DNA of 64,000 bases from Clostridium scatologenes (GCF_000968375.1 NZ_CP009933.1:2294001-2358000), one strand, 5' to 3'; counted from the stretch's first letter, positions 45,831-54,725 are shown. Notes: generated by a model not told the origin, from the sequence alone. A program made the numbers and translations.

Positions 45831-46454
45831 TTAATTTCTCTCCTTACATTTTTTACATTCCCAAACAAAATGACATTCATTACATCCATCTGCAATACGT
45901 TGATTTAAACCATTGCGATGAAATATAACTTCTTCAGGTAAGTAAGAATTGAATACTGCATTATCCACTTGGCAAATTAATTTTGTTGCTTCAGGAATTC
46001 CTAGAGAAGTTGTTAATTCATGATAAAGGCATTTAGTTATTTTTATCTCAAATTTATTTTTATCTTTAGAAATTATTTCTAAATTATTCCACTTAGTTGT
46101 TCCTGTTTTATTAATTTGCAATTCCTGTTCAATAAAATTTTCAAAAGTTCTTGGTTTATTAATGGAATCAAACAGAATACTTTGCATTGCTACTCCTCCT
46201 GTAAGCAATACTACTCTCATTATTTCAAATGCTTTTTCATTGCCTAACTTATTTTTCAAATTTATGTATACCCATAATGGCATTGAAATAAAATTTATTA
46301 AATCAGGCGGAAATTTTTTATCAATGGTACTCTGAAAACTTTGAAGAGATGATTTACACTCTTTCAAAAAACATTCTGGCGAAATAATTTCGTCCTTTAA
46401 AAGTGTTAATAACATTGGTGTAGTAATTTCTGTTAAATTAAATTCTTTTTTCAA
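45831..46454 (-). CDS. ATC-hydrolase-like protein
   Basis: 207 aa from TTG 46454; GGGGGT is 7 nt upstream. The ATG at 46469 overlaps that SD. The C-terminal half matches the L-2-amino-thiazoline-4-carboxylate hydrolase family pattern: ITKCLYHELTTSLGIPE near 140, CQVDNAVFNSYLPEEVIFHRNGLNQRIADGCNECHFVWEC near 165-200, with clustered cysteines at the end (CNEC, CKKC). The family is mostly uncharacterised. An AT-rich palindrome with the MarR half-site (46480-46492) lies just upstream. Middle gene of the MarR operon. Confidence 0.7.
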   Translation of the reverse strand: MKKEFNLTEITTPMLLTLLKDEIISPECFLKECKSSLQSFQSTIDKKFPPDLINFISMPLWVYINLKNKLGNEKAFEIMRVVLLTGGVAMQSILFDSINKPRTFENFIEQELQINKTGTTKWNNLEIISKDKNKFEIKITKCLYHELTTSLGIPEATKLICQVDNAVFNSYLPEEVIFHRNGLNQRIADGCNECHFVWECKKCKERN

Positions 46455-46479
46455 TTTTAATACCCCCATAAAAATATTT

Positions 46480-46492
46480 TTTAGTTACTAAA
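46480..46492. promoter_or_regulatory. MarR-type half-site palindrome between marR and the ATC-like gene
   Basis: TTTAGTTACTAAA is an odd palindrome matching the arms of the larger inverted repeat at 46976-47026. It may allow the regulator to act a second time within its own operon. Confidence 0.5.
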
Positions 46493-46517
46493 ACATTATG
46501 CCTGTATAAAGCCTTCT

Positions 46518-46958
46518 TTATTTAGAAGGCCAAGATTTAATTAATTCATCGAGAAACTTATTTATGACATTAATCTCTTCTGGAACAAGTTCATCTATAT
46601 ATTCTTCCATATGACTATATTGTTCTTTATGATAATTACTATGCCCAATATTGGCAATTTTTCCTTGAGTTGTTAATTGATAAAATACATCCTTTTTATT
46701 ATCTTTCATTCGATATTGTTCAACTAGTCCTTTTTTAATAAGCTTATTAGCTACCTGATTAATAGCTCCATTTGTAATTCCCATAATAATAGAAAGTTCA
46801 CTAGCATTAGCATTTTTATGATTGCCTATAGCTTCTATCATATGAATTTCAGCTGAATAAAGCGTGTGCTCAGTTCCATAATTATTAGGTTTTTTATTAT
46901 TTTGATTAACTTTATTAGAAAAACAAATTATTTTTTCTAGAATTTCATTTTGTTTCAT
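46518..46958 (-). CDS. MarR-family regulator
   Basis: 146 aa. The winged helix is at about 45-110: HMIEAIGNHKNANASELSIIMGITNGAINQVANKLIKKGLVEQ, then the wing MKDNKKDVFYQLT. Dimerisation helices lie at both ends. SD GGTGATG precedes the ATG. Its promoter carries a long inverted repeat with TAGTTACTA-type arms that also appears before the next gene. It probably represses its own operon, and an effector of the SDR/ATC pathway would release it. Confidence 0.88.
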   Translation of the reverse strand: MKQNEILEKIICFSNKVNQNNKKPNNYGTEHTLYSAEIHMIEAIGNHKNANASELSIIMGITNGAINQVANKLIKKGLVEQYRMKDNKKDVFYQLTTQGKIANIGHSNYHKEQYSHMEEYIDELVPEEINVINKFLDELIKSWPSK

Positions 46959-46975
46959 TATTCATCACCAAATAT

Positions 46976-47026
46976 ATTTTATAGCAACTAAAGAATATTG
47001 TCAATATTTTTTAGTTACTATAAAAT
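46976..47026 (-). promoter_or_regulatory. MarR operon promoter with operator inverted repeat
   Basis: On the minus strand TTGACA (46999-47004), 17 nt and TAAAAT (46976-46981) form a near-consensus promoter. The arms ATTTTATAGCAACTAAA (46976-46992) and its complement (47010-47026), with one mismatch, flank the -35 element; the inner arm covers the -10. This is a classic layout for autorepression by the MarR protein. Confidence 0.7.
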
Positions 47027-47176
47027 ATTTAAAAAATTTAATAAATAATATACACTATAGGCTTTTATATGATATAATCAATTTAGATCTTTAATCGATA
47101 ATGATTTTCATTTTCTTCCTATCAAAGCTTATCTTAAGAAAAAATAATTATATATTATATACAAGGAGAGTTACAA

Positions 47177-47716
47177 ATGAAAAAGGTTCAAATATCTGAA
47201 TTAGCTCTAAATAGCATAAAGCTAAATATCAAACAAAATAGTAGTGTACATGTCCATGGTGGGCATTATGCCGGTGAACGTAAAGATGGTAAAATGCATG
47301 GTAAAGGCATCTATTTCTATAATGATGGTAGTAAGTATACAGGCGACTGGGAAAATGATGAAATGAACGGTCAAGGTACTTTTACCTGGGCTTGTGGTGA
47401 AAAATACATAGGTCAATGGAAAAATGATATGCAACATGGTTATGGTATTTATACTTGGCCAGATGGTGACAAATATGAAGGTCAGTGGGAAATGGGTGAA
47501 AAAAGCGGCTTTGGTATATTCACATGGTCAGATGGTGAAATTTATATAGGTCAATGGAAAAATGATATGCGTCATGGCAAAGGTACTCATACCTGGTCAG
47601 ATGGTGATAAGTATATAGGTGACTGGAAGAATGATATAAGGGATTGTAATGGTATATATCTTCACTCAAATTCTGAAGTTTCTATAGGGAATTTTGAAAA
47701 CAATAGGTTTTTTTAA
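47177..47716 (+). CDS. MORN-repeat protein
   Basis: 179 aa; SD AAGGAG 9 nt before the ATG. From residue 30 to the end it consists of about six MORN repeats of 23 residues of the form YxGxWKNDxxHGxGxYTWxDG (for example YIGQWKNDMQHGYGIYTW). The last repeat is degenerate. The repeats form a beta-hairpin ladder, in bacteria often linked to surface or membrane-associated proteins, but no signal peptide is seen. Monocistronic. Function is unknown beyond the fold. Confidence 0.85.
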   Translation: MKKVQISELALNSIKLNIKQNSSVHVHGGHYAGERKDGKMHGKGIYFYNDGSKYTGDWENDEMNGQGTFTWACGEKYIGQWKNDMQHGYGIYTWPDGDKYEGQWEMGEKSGFGIFTWSDGEIYIGQWKNDMRHGKGTHTWSDGDKYIGDWKNDIRDCNGIYLHSNSEVSIGNFENNRFF

Positions 47717-47894
47717 CAATTTCTATCAATTACCATTTAATTTTTTCAAATATAATAATATGTGATCTATTCTTTACTTTTAACCGTACACTCAAATTAT
47801 ATAGAAGTGTACGGTCATTTAGCATTCAATCATTTACCTATTAATGAATACACATTAATTTTTAACACTTTCTCAGTAGAATGTATTCATTGCA

Positions 47895-48800
47895 TTAAGC
47901 AATTTTTTTAAGATTAACATAATCTATCTTACCTTTTTTTAGCTTTATATTACTACCTATAATTCCTACTAATATAAGTGACACTCCCATCCATTGAACC
48001 CAGTTCACATGTTCAGATAAAAATATTAAGGACATAGTAACAGCTACTGGAAGCTCTGAAGCAGATAATATAGTTCCAAGTCCTGGTCCAATATGCGGCA
48101 TTCCAATTGAAAATAAAAGTGGTGGAAGAACTACTCCAAATATACCAAGAATTAATCCATATGGAGTCAATCTCTTTAAGGTAGATAAATTCAATAAAAA
48201 TGTTGGCGGGAACAATGCAAATACAACTATTAAAGCACCAATGGAAAAAAGAGCACTTTTTAACACTGGAGAAGTATCTTTCTCAACTGAACTACTGAGA
48301 AAAATAGAAGTTGTATATGTTAAAGCAGCAAGTAGTCCCCATATTGTTCCTTGTAAAGAAATAACACCACTCTGTTGTGTAATAATGTTTGCAGCCAAAA
48401 CTGAACCAACTATTAGAATGAATATAGAAATAAGCTTTTCTTTTGTAGGCTTTTTCTTATTAAATATCCAGTCAAAAACTGTACCAATCCAGACAAATTG
48501 AAACAAAAATATTATTGCTAATGAGGCATTAAGTGTCTTCAGTGATTGATAATAAAATAAACCTGTTAACCCAAATGGAATTCCAGATAATATTAATTTG
48601 AAAACTTGATTAAAAGTTAACTTTTCCTTTTTTGTAAATATAACTACAGTACAAATAAGCACTGTTCCAAAAAAATATTCACCTCCTGTTACTTCTGGTG
48701 ATGAAAAGCCTGCTGAATAAGCAAGTTTAACAAATGTTGATAATACTCCATAACAGCATCCGCCTAAAAAAACAGCTAATGCATAATACCAATTTTTCAA
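47895..48800 (-). CDS. EamA/DMT-family transporter
   Basis: 301 aa from TTG 48800; SD AAAGGGG is 8 nt upstream. Ten hydrophobic helices lie in two EamA halves. Typical segments are YQSLKTLNASLAIIFLFQFVWIG near 85 and GPGLGTILSASELPVAVTMSLIFLSEHVNWVQWMG near 240. It is predicted to export a metabolite or drug; the substrate is unknown. Transcribed separately from the upstream chemoreceptor gene, whose terminator lies at 48832. Confidence 0.85.
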   Translation of the reverse strand: MKNWYYALAVFLGGCCYGVLSTFVKLAYSAGFSSPEVTGGEYFFGTVLICTVVIFTKKEKLTFNQVFKLILSGIPFGLTGLFYYQSLKTLNASLAIIFLFQFVWIGTVFDWIFNKKKPTKEKLISIFILIVGSVLAANIITQQSGVISLQGTIWGLLAALTYTTSIFLSSSVEKDTSPVLKSALFSIGALIVVFALFPPTFLLNLSTLKRLTPYGLILGIFGVVLPPLLFSIGMPHIGPGLGTILSASELPVAVTMSLIFLSEHVNWVQWMGVSLILVGIIGSNIKLKKGKIDYVNLKKIA

Positions 48801-48823
48801 AAATCTTACCCCTTTCTTTTAAT

Positions 48824-48864
48824 ATAAAAAAGCCACACAATTATCACATTAATAATTGTGTGGC
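48824..48864 (-). terminator. Intrinsic terminator of the chemoreceptor gene
   Basis: GCCACACAATTAT and its complement (48832-48864) form a 13-bp perfect stem with a 7-nt loop. On the minus strand it is followed by TTTTTTATATT. It lies 124 nt downstream of the chemoreceptor stop and just upstream of the DMT gene. Confidence 0.85.
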
Positions 48865-48988
48865 GAAAATAGAATTTCTCTAAAAAAATCCACGTCCTAA
48901 AAGGTTTTGTTATTTAATTTTCGTTTATAGTATAAAATTAATAATTTAAATTGTCAAGTTCTTACGTTCATCATCTTCTAGAGACTCT

Positions 48989-49828
48989 TTAGTTATAGAT
49001 ATCCTCAGATAGTTTTAAAAGTTTAGTAGATAATTCACTTAATTTTTGACTTCCAGCAGCTATCTGCTGAGCTTGTGCAGCCTGCGTTTCACTTGTAATA
49101 GAAAACCCATTCAAAACACTTATAATACTATTTATATCTTCCTTAATTTTAGATAAGGTTTCATTAATTTGTGTTGTTGAATCTTTGCTATTTGCAGCAA
49201 GTTTTCTTATTTCTCCCGCTACTACTGAAAAACCTTTTCCTTGCTCTCCAGCCCTTGCTGCTTCAATTGCTGCATTAAGTCCTAACAAGTTTGTAGTATC
49301 TGCAATACCTTTTATATATTTAATTATATCATCCATACTTGTAATACCTGTTTGTGTCTCATTTACTAAATGATTAACATTTTGGCTATTACTAGATAAC
49401 TCTTCTGTAGAACTTGCTAACTCTTGAGAGGATGCTGCTAATTCTTCTGAAAATTTCAGTAATTCATTTGCCATTTCAATTGTTAAATTTTCTTTTTCTA
49501 AAGAAATGGCATATATTATAGTTCCTACTACATTATCAGTACAGGGATTAATAACGGGTACTCCATAAGCTACTATTGGAAAACCAAATGTTTCTTTCGG
49601 ATAACGCAGTGAATTCATTTGCCTAGTTTTTATTGCTTTATTTGAAACTCCTTCTTGTGATATTATCATTCCTTCATAAACACTTAACTGAAAAGTTTTT
49701 GCTTGTTTAAATAAAATGTACTCCTCTTTATTAGTAAGTGCTATGGCCACATCAGAAGAGAACAATTGTGGTAATACCATAAATACTGTCTTTAATGAAT
49801 TAAAAAATTCTTCATCTCCTATATTCAT
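48989..49828 (-). CDS. Soluble methyl-accepting chemotaxis protein
   Basis: 279 aa; SD AAGGAGG before ATG 49828. There is no transmembrane segment. Residues about 1-125 form a PAS-like sensor (DVAIALTNKEEYILFKQ, ETFGFPIVAYGVPVIN). Residues about 130-279 are a shortened signalling coiled coil including the kinase-binding tip (LLGLNAAIEAARAGEQGKGFSVVAGEIRKLA). Length and layout match YfmS-type soluble chemoreceptors. It would signal to CheA from the cytoplasm. No chemotaxis genes are adjacent. Confidence 0.85.
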   Translation of the reverse strand: MNIGDEEFFNSLKTVFMVLPQLFSSDVAIALTNKEEYILFKQAKTFQLSVYEGMIISQEGVSNKAIKTRQMNSLRYPKETFGFPIVAYGVPVINPCTDNVVGTIIYAISLEKENLTIEMANELLKFSEELAASSQELASSTEELSSNSQNVNHLVNETQTGITSMDDIIKYIKGIADTTNLLGLNAAIEAARAGEQGKGFSVVAGEIRKLAANSKDSTTQINETLSKIKEDINSIISVLNGFSITSETQAAQAQQIAAGSQKLSELSTKLLKLSEDIYN

Positions 49829-50036
49829 ATTAAATTTCCTCCTTATACTCTCTATATTTAATACAATTTGATTAGTAATAAAAATAATATACTTAAATAT
49901 ATAATTTCATTGTATATAATACATATATCGATTATTTTTTCTATAAATTGATTATAAAATGCTTTATTTATTAGAAAGGTTAAATTTCGAAAAAAATATA
50001 TTGTAGAAACAAAATTTCATGTTCTAATTCCTACCC

Positions 50037-51554
50037 TTATAATTTTGCATCTAAATTATTTAATACATTTTTTCTAAATTTATAATGACCCTTATAAATT
50101 TCTGAATTATTGATATAAGGAGTATATTTATTTATGATTTTTAAGTTACCTGCAAGGGCTTTCTTTAAATTCTGTATATCACCCACTGCATAGGAAGCAA
50201 TAATGCAATTTGTAAGTACAGCACCACCTGAAACTTCTAATGTAATTGCCTCACTTTCCATAATATCTGCTTTAATTTGATTCCAAAGATGATCTCTACT
50301 TCCACCTTCAGTTATTGTAATTCTATTTATTTCAATTCCAGCATTTCTATAATCATTTGTAATTTCCATATAATCATATGCAATAGCCTCCAGAACAGAT
50401 CTCCATAAGACAAATTGGTTAGTATCTAAGGTCATGTTCAAAAAACAGCCATTAACATTTGAAAATTCGCCATATCCACCAGTTAAATATGGTAAAAAAA
50501 TCACACCATTGCATCCAGGTTTAACCTTTTCTGCTCCTTCACTAAGTACTTTATAATAACTATCATCATCAGATTTCTTACAAATACTATCCTTAAACCA
50601 CCTCAGTGCCAAACCTCCAGTTCTAACAAATCCCCAATAAAAATATGTATTCTCCAAAGTACCACTGTTAAAAATCAGTTCACTTCCCTTCTTACTAAGT
50701 TCTGGAATAATTCCATTTGTTGAAACGCAAAACATAGCACAAGTTCCAGCAACGTCCACAGCTTTATTTGCTTCAAGTATTCCACTTCCAAGCATAGACT
50801 GCATGGTGTCACCCGCTCCAGCACAAATTGGTATGCCATAAGGGCATCCAGTTTCCTCTGCAACACTTTCTGACAAAGTGCCAATAATATCCCAAGGCTT
50901 TACAATTTTAGGCATATAACTTTTGTCTATTCCCAATAAATCAAGCTGTTCATCAGACCATTCCTTTTCATATACACGATATCCAAGTCCCCAACCTGAC
51001 ATGGTTCCCCAATCAATAAAGGCATCACTGCTCTTTAAACCTGCAAGATTCATTAAAATATAAGGAGCATTGTGAACAAACTTCTTTCCTTTTTCCTGAA
51101 ATTCTTTAATATTTTCTAAAATCCATCGTGCATGCAATGCAGGAAACATACAGCTTGGATCAGCATTACCCGTTTCTCTTCCCCAAATATCAAGATCTAA
51201 TTTTTTAAGTTTTTCAACATCACCTTGCGTTCTTGAATCCAGATAATTTATATAAGGTGTAATTGCCTTTCCATTATCATCTATACCAACAACTCCACAG
51301 ATAATTCCATCACCCATAATTGCTTTGATTTGTACAGGATCAATTTTTTTATTCTTCAACTGTTTTATACACTGTTTAATTCCTAGTTTTGTAAGTAAAA
51401 AATATTCATCTGCATCCATCTCAACCCATCCTGAATATGGATATTTTAAAGTTGTCTTATTGGATGATTTTACTATACATTTCATATTTTCATCATATAC
51501 AGCTACTTTTACACTTTGAGTACCTGCATCAAAACCCAGATAATATTGCCCCAT
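50037..51554 (-). CDS. FGGY-family carbohydrate kinase
   Basis: 505 aa. N-terminal phosphate loop YYLGFDAGTQSVKVAVYD and GWVEMDADEYF; middle domain YINYLDSRTQGDVEK; C-terminal ATP domain GAGDTMQSMLGSG, VDVAGTCAMF and ITEGGSRDHLWNQIKADI. It phosphorylates a sugar or sugar alcohol (xylulose, ribulose or relatives); the substrate is not readable. No sugar transporter or isomerase is nearby. It lies directly downstream of a promoter, FMN riboswitch and terminator on the same strand, which is unusual for this family. SD near the ATG is weak. Confidence 0.85.
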   Translation of the reverse strand: MGQYYLGFDAGTQSVKVAVYDENMKCIVKSSNKTTLKYPYSGWVEMDADEYFLLTKLGIKQCIKQLKNKKIDPVQIKAIMGDGIICGVVGIDDNGKAITPYINYLDSRTQGDVEKLKKLDLDIWGRETGNADPSCMFPALHARWILENIKEFQEKGKKFVHNAPYILMNLAGLKSSDAFIDWGTMSGWGLGYRVYEKEWSDEQLDLLGIDKSYMPKIVKPWDIIGTLSESVAEETGCPYGIPICAGAGDTMQSMLGSGILEANKAVDVAGTCAMFCVSTNGIIPELSKKGSELIFNSGTLENTYFYWGFVRTGGLALRWFKDSICKKSDDDSYYKVLSEGAEKVKPGCNGVIFLPYLTGGYGEFSNVNGCFLNMTLDTNQFVLWRSVLEAIAYDYMEITNDYRNAGIEINRITITEGGSRDHLWNQIKADIMESEAITLEVSGGAVLTNCIIASYAVGDIQNLKKALAGNLKIINKYTPYINNSEIYKGHYKFRKNVLNNLDAKL

Positions 51555-51713
51555 TTTTCATTTTTAGCAGAAGATATTTAAACACACCAATCTCCCACTA
51601 AAATTCACCTCTTTTCCTTATATAAAGTATTGTCTACCTTGATATAAAGCTATATAAAACATCTGTAGAGTAAAAAATAAATTTCTAATAACAACTTTTT
51701 TCAGCATAAAAAT

Positions 51714-51737
51714 AACCCCTAGGTTTTCCTAGGGGTT
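51714..51737 (-). terminator. Intrinsic terminator of the FMN riboswitch
   Basis: AACCCCTAGG and CCTAGGGGTT form a perfect 10-bp stem with a 4-nt loop (AAAA on the minus strand), followed on the minus strand by ATTTTTATG. It is placed about 55 nt after the aptamer, as expected for FMN-controlled transcription attenuation. Confidence 0.9.
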
Positions 51738-51753
51738 CGTAAACACAATAAAC

Positions 51754-51775
51754 ATATTGTTAAATTTAACAATAT
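51754..51775. other. 22-bp perfect palindrome between aptamer and terminator
   Basis: A perfect A/T-rich palindrome (ATATTGTTAAA and its complement, no spacer) lies between the FMN aptamer and the terminator. It could be part of the switching structure or a protein-binding site. Confidence 0.45.
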
Positions 51776-51789
51776 ACAATATTATTCAT

Positions 51790-51899
51790 TCACCTTCTTT
51801 CATCCAGACTATACTGTCGGCTTCGGAATTTAACCGAATCTGCCAAATGGCTTGCGGGCTATACCGCCGATAGGGAATTTCACCCAACCCCGAAGGATA
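51790..51899 (-). promoter_or_regulatory. FMN riboswitch (RFN element)
   Basis: Read on the minus strand, it contains the hallmark blocks of the FMN aptamer: CTTCGGGG, GGGTGAAATTCCC, CGGCGGTATAGCCCGC, CCGACAGTATAGTCTGGATG and AAGAAGG, closed by the P1 pair CCTTC/GAAGG. All six helices can be drawn. FMN binding usually lets the downstream terminator form and stops transcription. Usual targets are riboflavin synthesis or transport genes, but here the next gene on the strand is the FGGY kinase at 50037-51554. Confidence 0.95.
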
Positions 51900-51919
51900 C
51901 TTTATATAACTTTATCATT

Positions 51920-51948
51920 AATATATCATTGTTATTTTTTCATGTCAA
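51920..51948 (-). promoter_or_regulatory. Sigma-A-type promoter of the FMN riboswitch transcript
   Basis: On the minus strand TTGACA (51943-51948), 17 nt and TATATT (51920-51925) lie about 20 nt before the aptamer. Confidence 0.75.
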
Positions 51949-52008
51949 TCATAACTTATACTGATCTTTCCTATTAGATTCAATTTTACACAAAACTATC
52001 TAATAGAT

Positions 52009-53712
52009 TTAAGGAATTATTGGTAGCATTAAATATGAATCAAATTCATCTCCTGTGTATATAGTTACATCTGCATCCCATATTCTATCATCACCAGTTT
52101 GAGTGAATAGTGCACAGCCACTCTGACTTTGGCTTCCAATTTCTAAAAGAAGTCGATTTCCTTTAGGTATAACAATTGCACTATCCCATATTTCAATTTC
52201 TAATGGATAGACTTCACTAGGAATTAATTTTTGTTCCTCATCAAAAGTATAGTAAGGCTTATAATCAGTAGATAAATTATCATCTATTTTTCGTAAAGAA
52301 GCACGTAACCATCCTTGACTAATAGGAAATTCATTTGAATTTGCTCCAGAGTTGACAACTTCATTACCCAATGGATCAATATTACGTAAAGATACAAAAA
52401 TATCCATATCATCAGTAGTTGAAGCTGCCCACAAATGGAGTTTGATAGGTCCAAGAATTTCTGTACTACTTTCAAATGGAGTAGTTTCAAACATTACACG
52501 TTTAGAACTATTTTCATTCTTAGAAAATTTTTTCATAAAAGGTTTTGGCCAATATTTTGAATCTTGACCCTTATCACCTTTATAGCAAATCATTTCCTTA
52601 GATTTAGGTGCTTCCTTTGAAAGTGTTTTAGAACTTGCATTAAGATAAAATCTAGTCCATTGAGTTCGACTAAGTGGATATTCGTTTTCGTAACGCCATT
52701 TATAGCTATTTCCTCCACTAGGAATTGCAAGCTTAACTTTAGGTTCCTTCATTATGCCAGTATCAAGTCCTTTAAGCCAATAATCTAAAAACTTTTTCTG
52801 CAATGCACGACCTTGAGCAGTATAAAATTCACCTACATGACTACCAATATGAACTTCAAGCCACTTATATTCAGATGCTGCATTTTGAAATCCTAGAAAA
52901 TTTCCACGCGTATGAATTCCAGCACTAAACCAATTACTTGCTGATAAAACAGGTACCTTTACTTTGTTGAAGTCAGCAAAACGGTTCGTCCATGTTTTAT
53001 CACGTAAAGGATTATTTTTTACTACAGTAGGAAAATCAATACGATTATCTTTCAGCTGCTCTTCTGAATATTCTCCATTAGGATTATACTGATTAGGCAA
53101 AATAGCATTTTTCCACCAAAATTCAAGAAAGCCATTTGCTTGAATTCCACCAGGATAAGCAAATTCAGCATAATAATCCACTGCTCCTTCCCATGGTATA
53201 ATACAAGACAAATGGGGAGGTTGTTCTGATGCTACAGCCCATTGACTCATTGCTAGATATGAAATACCTAGTAATCCTATCTTTCCATTGCTCCATGATT
53301 GAGTTCCAGCCCATTCAATTGCATCATAATAATCTCTCTTTAAAGATTCTGATAATATATCAAGCTTTCCAGGAGATTTACCTATACCACGTTCATCTAC
53401 TCTAATTACAGCATATCCTTGTGGTACCCAAAATTCAGGATTGGGAGTTTCCCAACTAAGTAATGGTCCTTTATCTTGACTACGAGAATATTCTATTGCA
53501 ATATTAGGATTAGCAGGACCAAATTCTGAAAAATGAAGATCTTTCCCATATGGGCACATTGTCATAATTACTGGGAATTTACCTTCTGCTTTAGGTTGAT
53601 AAAGATTAGCAGCAAGATAATTACCATCACGCATAGGAATTTTTACTTCTTCCCATGTAAGCTCATAATAATGATTAGTTCTTTCATTAATGTCTATATT
53701 ACATTTATTCAT
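52009..53712 (-). CDS. CocE/NonD-family hydrolase (S15-type acyl hydrolase)
   Basis: 567 aa; SD GAGGAGG before ATG 53712. The N-terminal alpha/beta-hydrolase domain has MRDGNYLAANLYQPKAEGKFPVI, YAVIRVDERGIGKSPG near 105-120 and the nucleophile elbow GLLGISYLAMSQW near 150. The C-terminal jelly-roll domain (about 330-567) is the X-Pro dipeptidyl-peptidase C-terminal type (LHLWAASTTDDMDIFVSLR, IEIWDSAIVIPKGNRLLLEIGS). Members hydrolyse esters or X-Pro peptides. It is divergent from a TetR gene across a large palindromic operator, so it is probably its target. Confidence 0.88.
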   Translation of the reverse strand: MNKCNIDINERTNHYYELTWEEVKIPMRDGNYLAANLYQPKAEGKFPVIMTMCPYGKDLHFSEFGPANPNIAIEYSRSQDKGPLLSWETPNPEFWVPQGYAVIRVDERGIGKSPGKLDILSESLKRDYYDAIEWAGTQSWSNGKIGLLGISYLAMSQWAVASEQPPHLSCIIPWEGAVDYYAEFAYPGGIQANGFLEFWWKNAILPNQYNPNGEYSEEQLKDNRIDFPTVVKNNPLRDKTWTNRFADFNKVKVPVLSASNWFSAGIHTRGNFLGFQNAASEYKWLEVHIGSHVGEFYTAQGRALQKKFLDYWLKGLDTGIMKEPKVKLAIPSGGNSYKWRYENEYPLSRTQWTRFYLNASSKTLSKEAPKSKEMICYKGDKGQDSKYWPKPFMKKFSKNENSSKRVMFETTPFESSTEILGPIKLHLWAASTTDDMDIFVSLRNIDPLGNEVVNSGANSNEFPISQGWLRASLRKIDDNLSTDYKPYYTFDEEQKLIPSEVYPLEIEIWDSAIVIPKGNRLLLEIGSQSQSGCALFTQTGDDRIWDADVTIYTGDEFDSYLMLPIIP

Positions 53713-53733
53713 GTTTTTCCCTCCTCTACATTT

Positions 53734-53791
53734 TAGTATACTATTATTAGTACGCTTGTACTAATAATAGTATACTAGTACAATTGTACTA
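53734..53791. promoter_or_regulatory. Large operator region: 20-bp inverted repeat plus 16-bp palindrome
   Basis: 53734-53753 and 53758-53777 are perfect 20-bp inverted arms (TAGTATACTATTATTAGTAC) with a 4-nt centre. The palindrome TAGTACAATTGTACTA (53776-53791) overlaps the second arm by two bases. The unit TAGTAC/GTACTA recurs four times. It lies between the hydrolase start and the divergent TetR gene and is the likely TetR-family operator. Confidence 0.75.
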
Positions 53792-53972
53792 ATGCAAGTT
53801 TTTTTAAGTGTAAGTACCTTAAAAGTTTACTAATTTATGTTTTCTAATACGCTATTTATATTAATTAAACAATTTATTTCATTAAAATATTAAGAACATA
53901 TTATAATTAAGGTAACTTTTTAAAACGTATTTATGATATAATACTTCTGAATTTCTAGTAAAGGAGAGAAAG

Positions 53973-54584
53973 ATGAGCAATAATTTAAGAGATAAAATTA
54001 TAGACAAATCAATTGAACTATTTAATGAGGAAGGGTATTCTAATGTAAAAATGAGAACTATTTCAGAGGAATTAAATATAAGTTTAGGTAATTTAACATA
54101 TCATTTTAAGCGAAAAAAGGATTTAATTCTTTCCGCAATTGCAAAACAATACGAAGAATACAAATCATTAAATTTTTCAACAGATGTTTCTATGGAAGAA
54201 CTTAATCAACAATTTCTAAGTTTTGATGCATTTCGTAAAAAATATTTCTTTTATTTTTATAGTTTTACAGAATTGTCTAAAGAATATCCTGAAATATCAA
54301 AAATCCAGATTGATGTTATAAATGAATTCTATACATATTATAATGACATATTTTCTAATTTCATTAATAAAGGAATTATGAAAAAAGAATTGTATCCAGG
54401 TCAATATGAAGATTTATCCACTTCTTTGCTATTATTGAATATGTATGGGGCACAAGAAATAATTCTTCTAAAAAAATTTATTAAAAATCAAAAAAATTAT
54501 TTATCTATCTTATGGAGTCTTATATTGCCTAATTTAACAAGTAAAGGTATGGTACTATATGACAAATTAAATTTATCTAAGTAA
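53973..54584 (+). CDS. TetR-family regulator
   Basis: 203 aa; SD GGAGAG 5 nt before the ATG. N-terminal helix-turn-helix (about 5-50): IIDKSIELFNEEGYSNVKMRTIS then ISLGNLTYHFKRKKDLI. The ligand-binding domain of about 150 aa follows, with no recognisable ligand class. It is divergent from the CocE-type hydrolase and separated by the TAGTAC palindromes, so it probably controls that gene and itself. Confidence 0.88.
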   Translation: MSNNLRDKIIDKSIELFNEEGYSNVKMRTISEELNISLGNLTYHFKRKKDLILSAIAKQYEEYKSLNFSTDVSMEELNQQFLSFDAFRKKYFFYFYSFTELSKEYPEISKIQIDVINEFYTYYNDIFSNFINKGIMKKELYPGQYEDLSTSLLLLNMYGAQEIILLKKFIKNQKNYLSILWSLILPNLTSKGMVLYDKLNLSK

Positions 54585-54680
54585 ATGACGTTATGATCAA
54601 GATCACCATAAATGAAATGCACCCAAAATGTCAGATATATTACAACCATTAATTCATATATCCTTTGGATTCAAAATTTA

Positions 54681-54724
54681 AAAACACCAAGCTATAAAAC
54701 TTAATTCATAACCTGGTGTTTTTT
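54681..54724 (-). terminator. Terminator of the VOC gene
   Basis: AAAACACCA and TGGTGTTTT form a short stem around a longer A/T loop (about 25 nt), with T-runs on both sides. It starts 2 nt after the VOC stop on the minus strand. Confidence 0.65.
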
Positions 54725-54725
54725 A

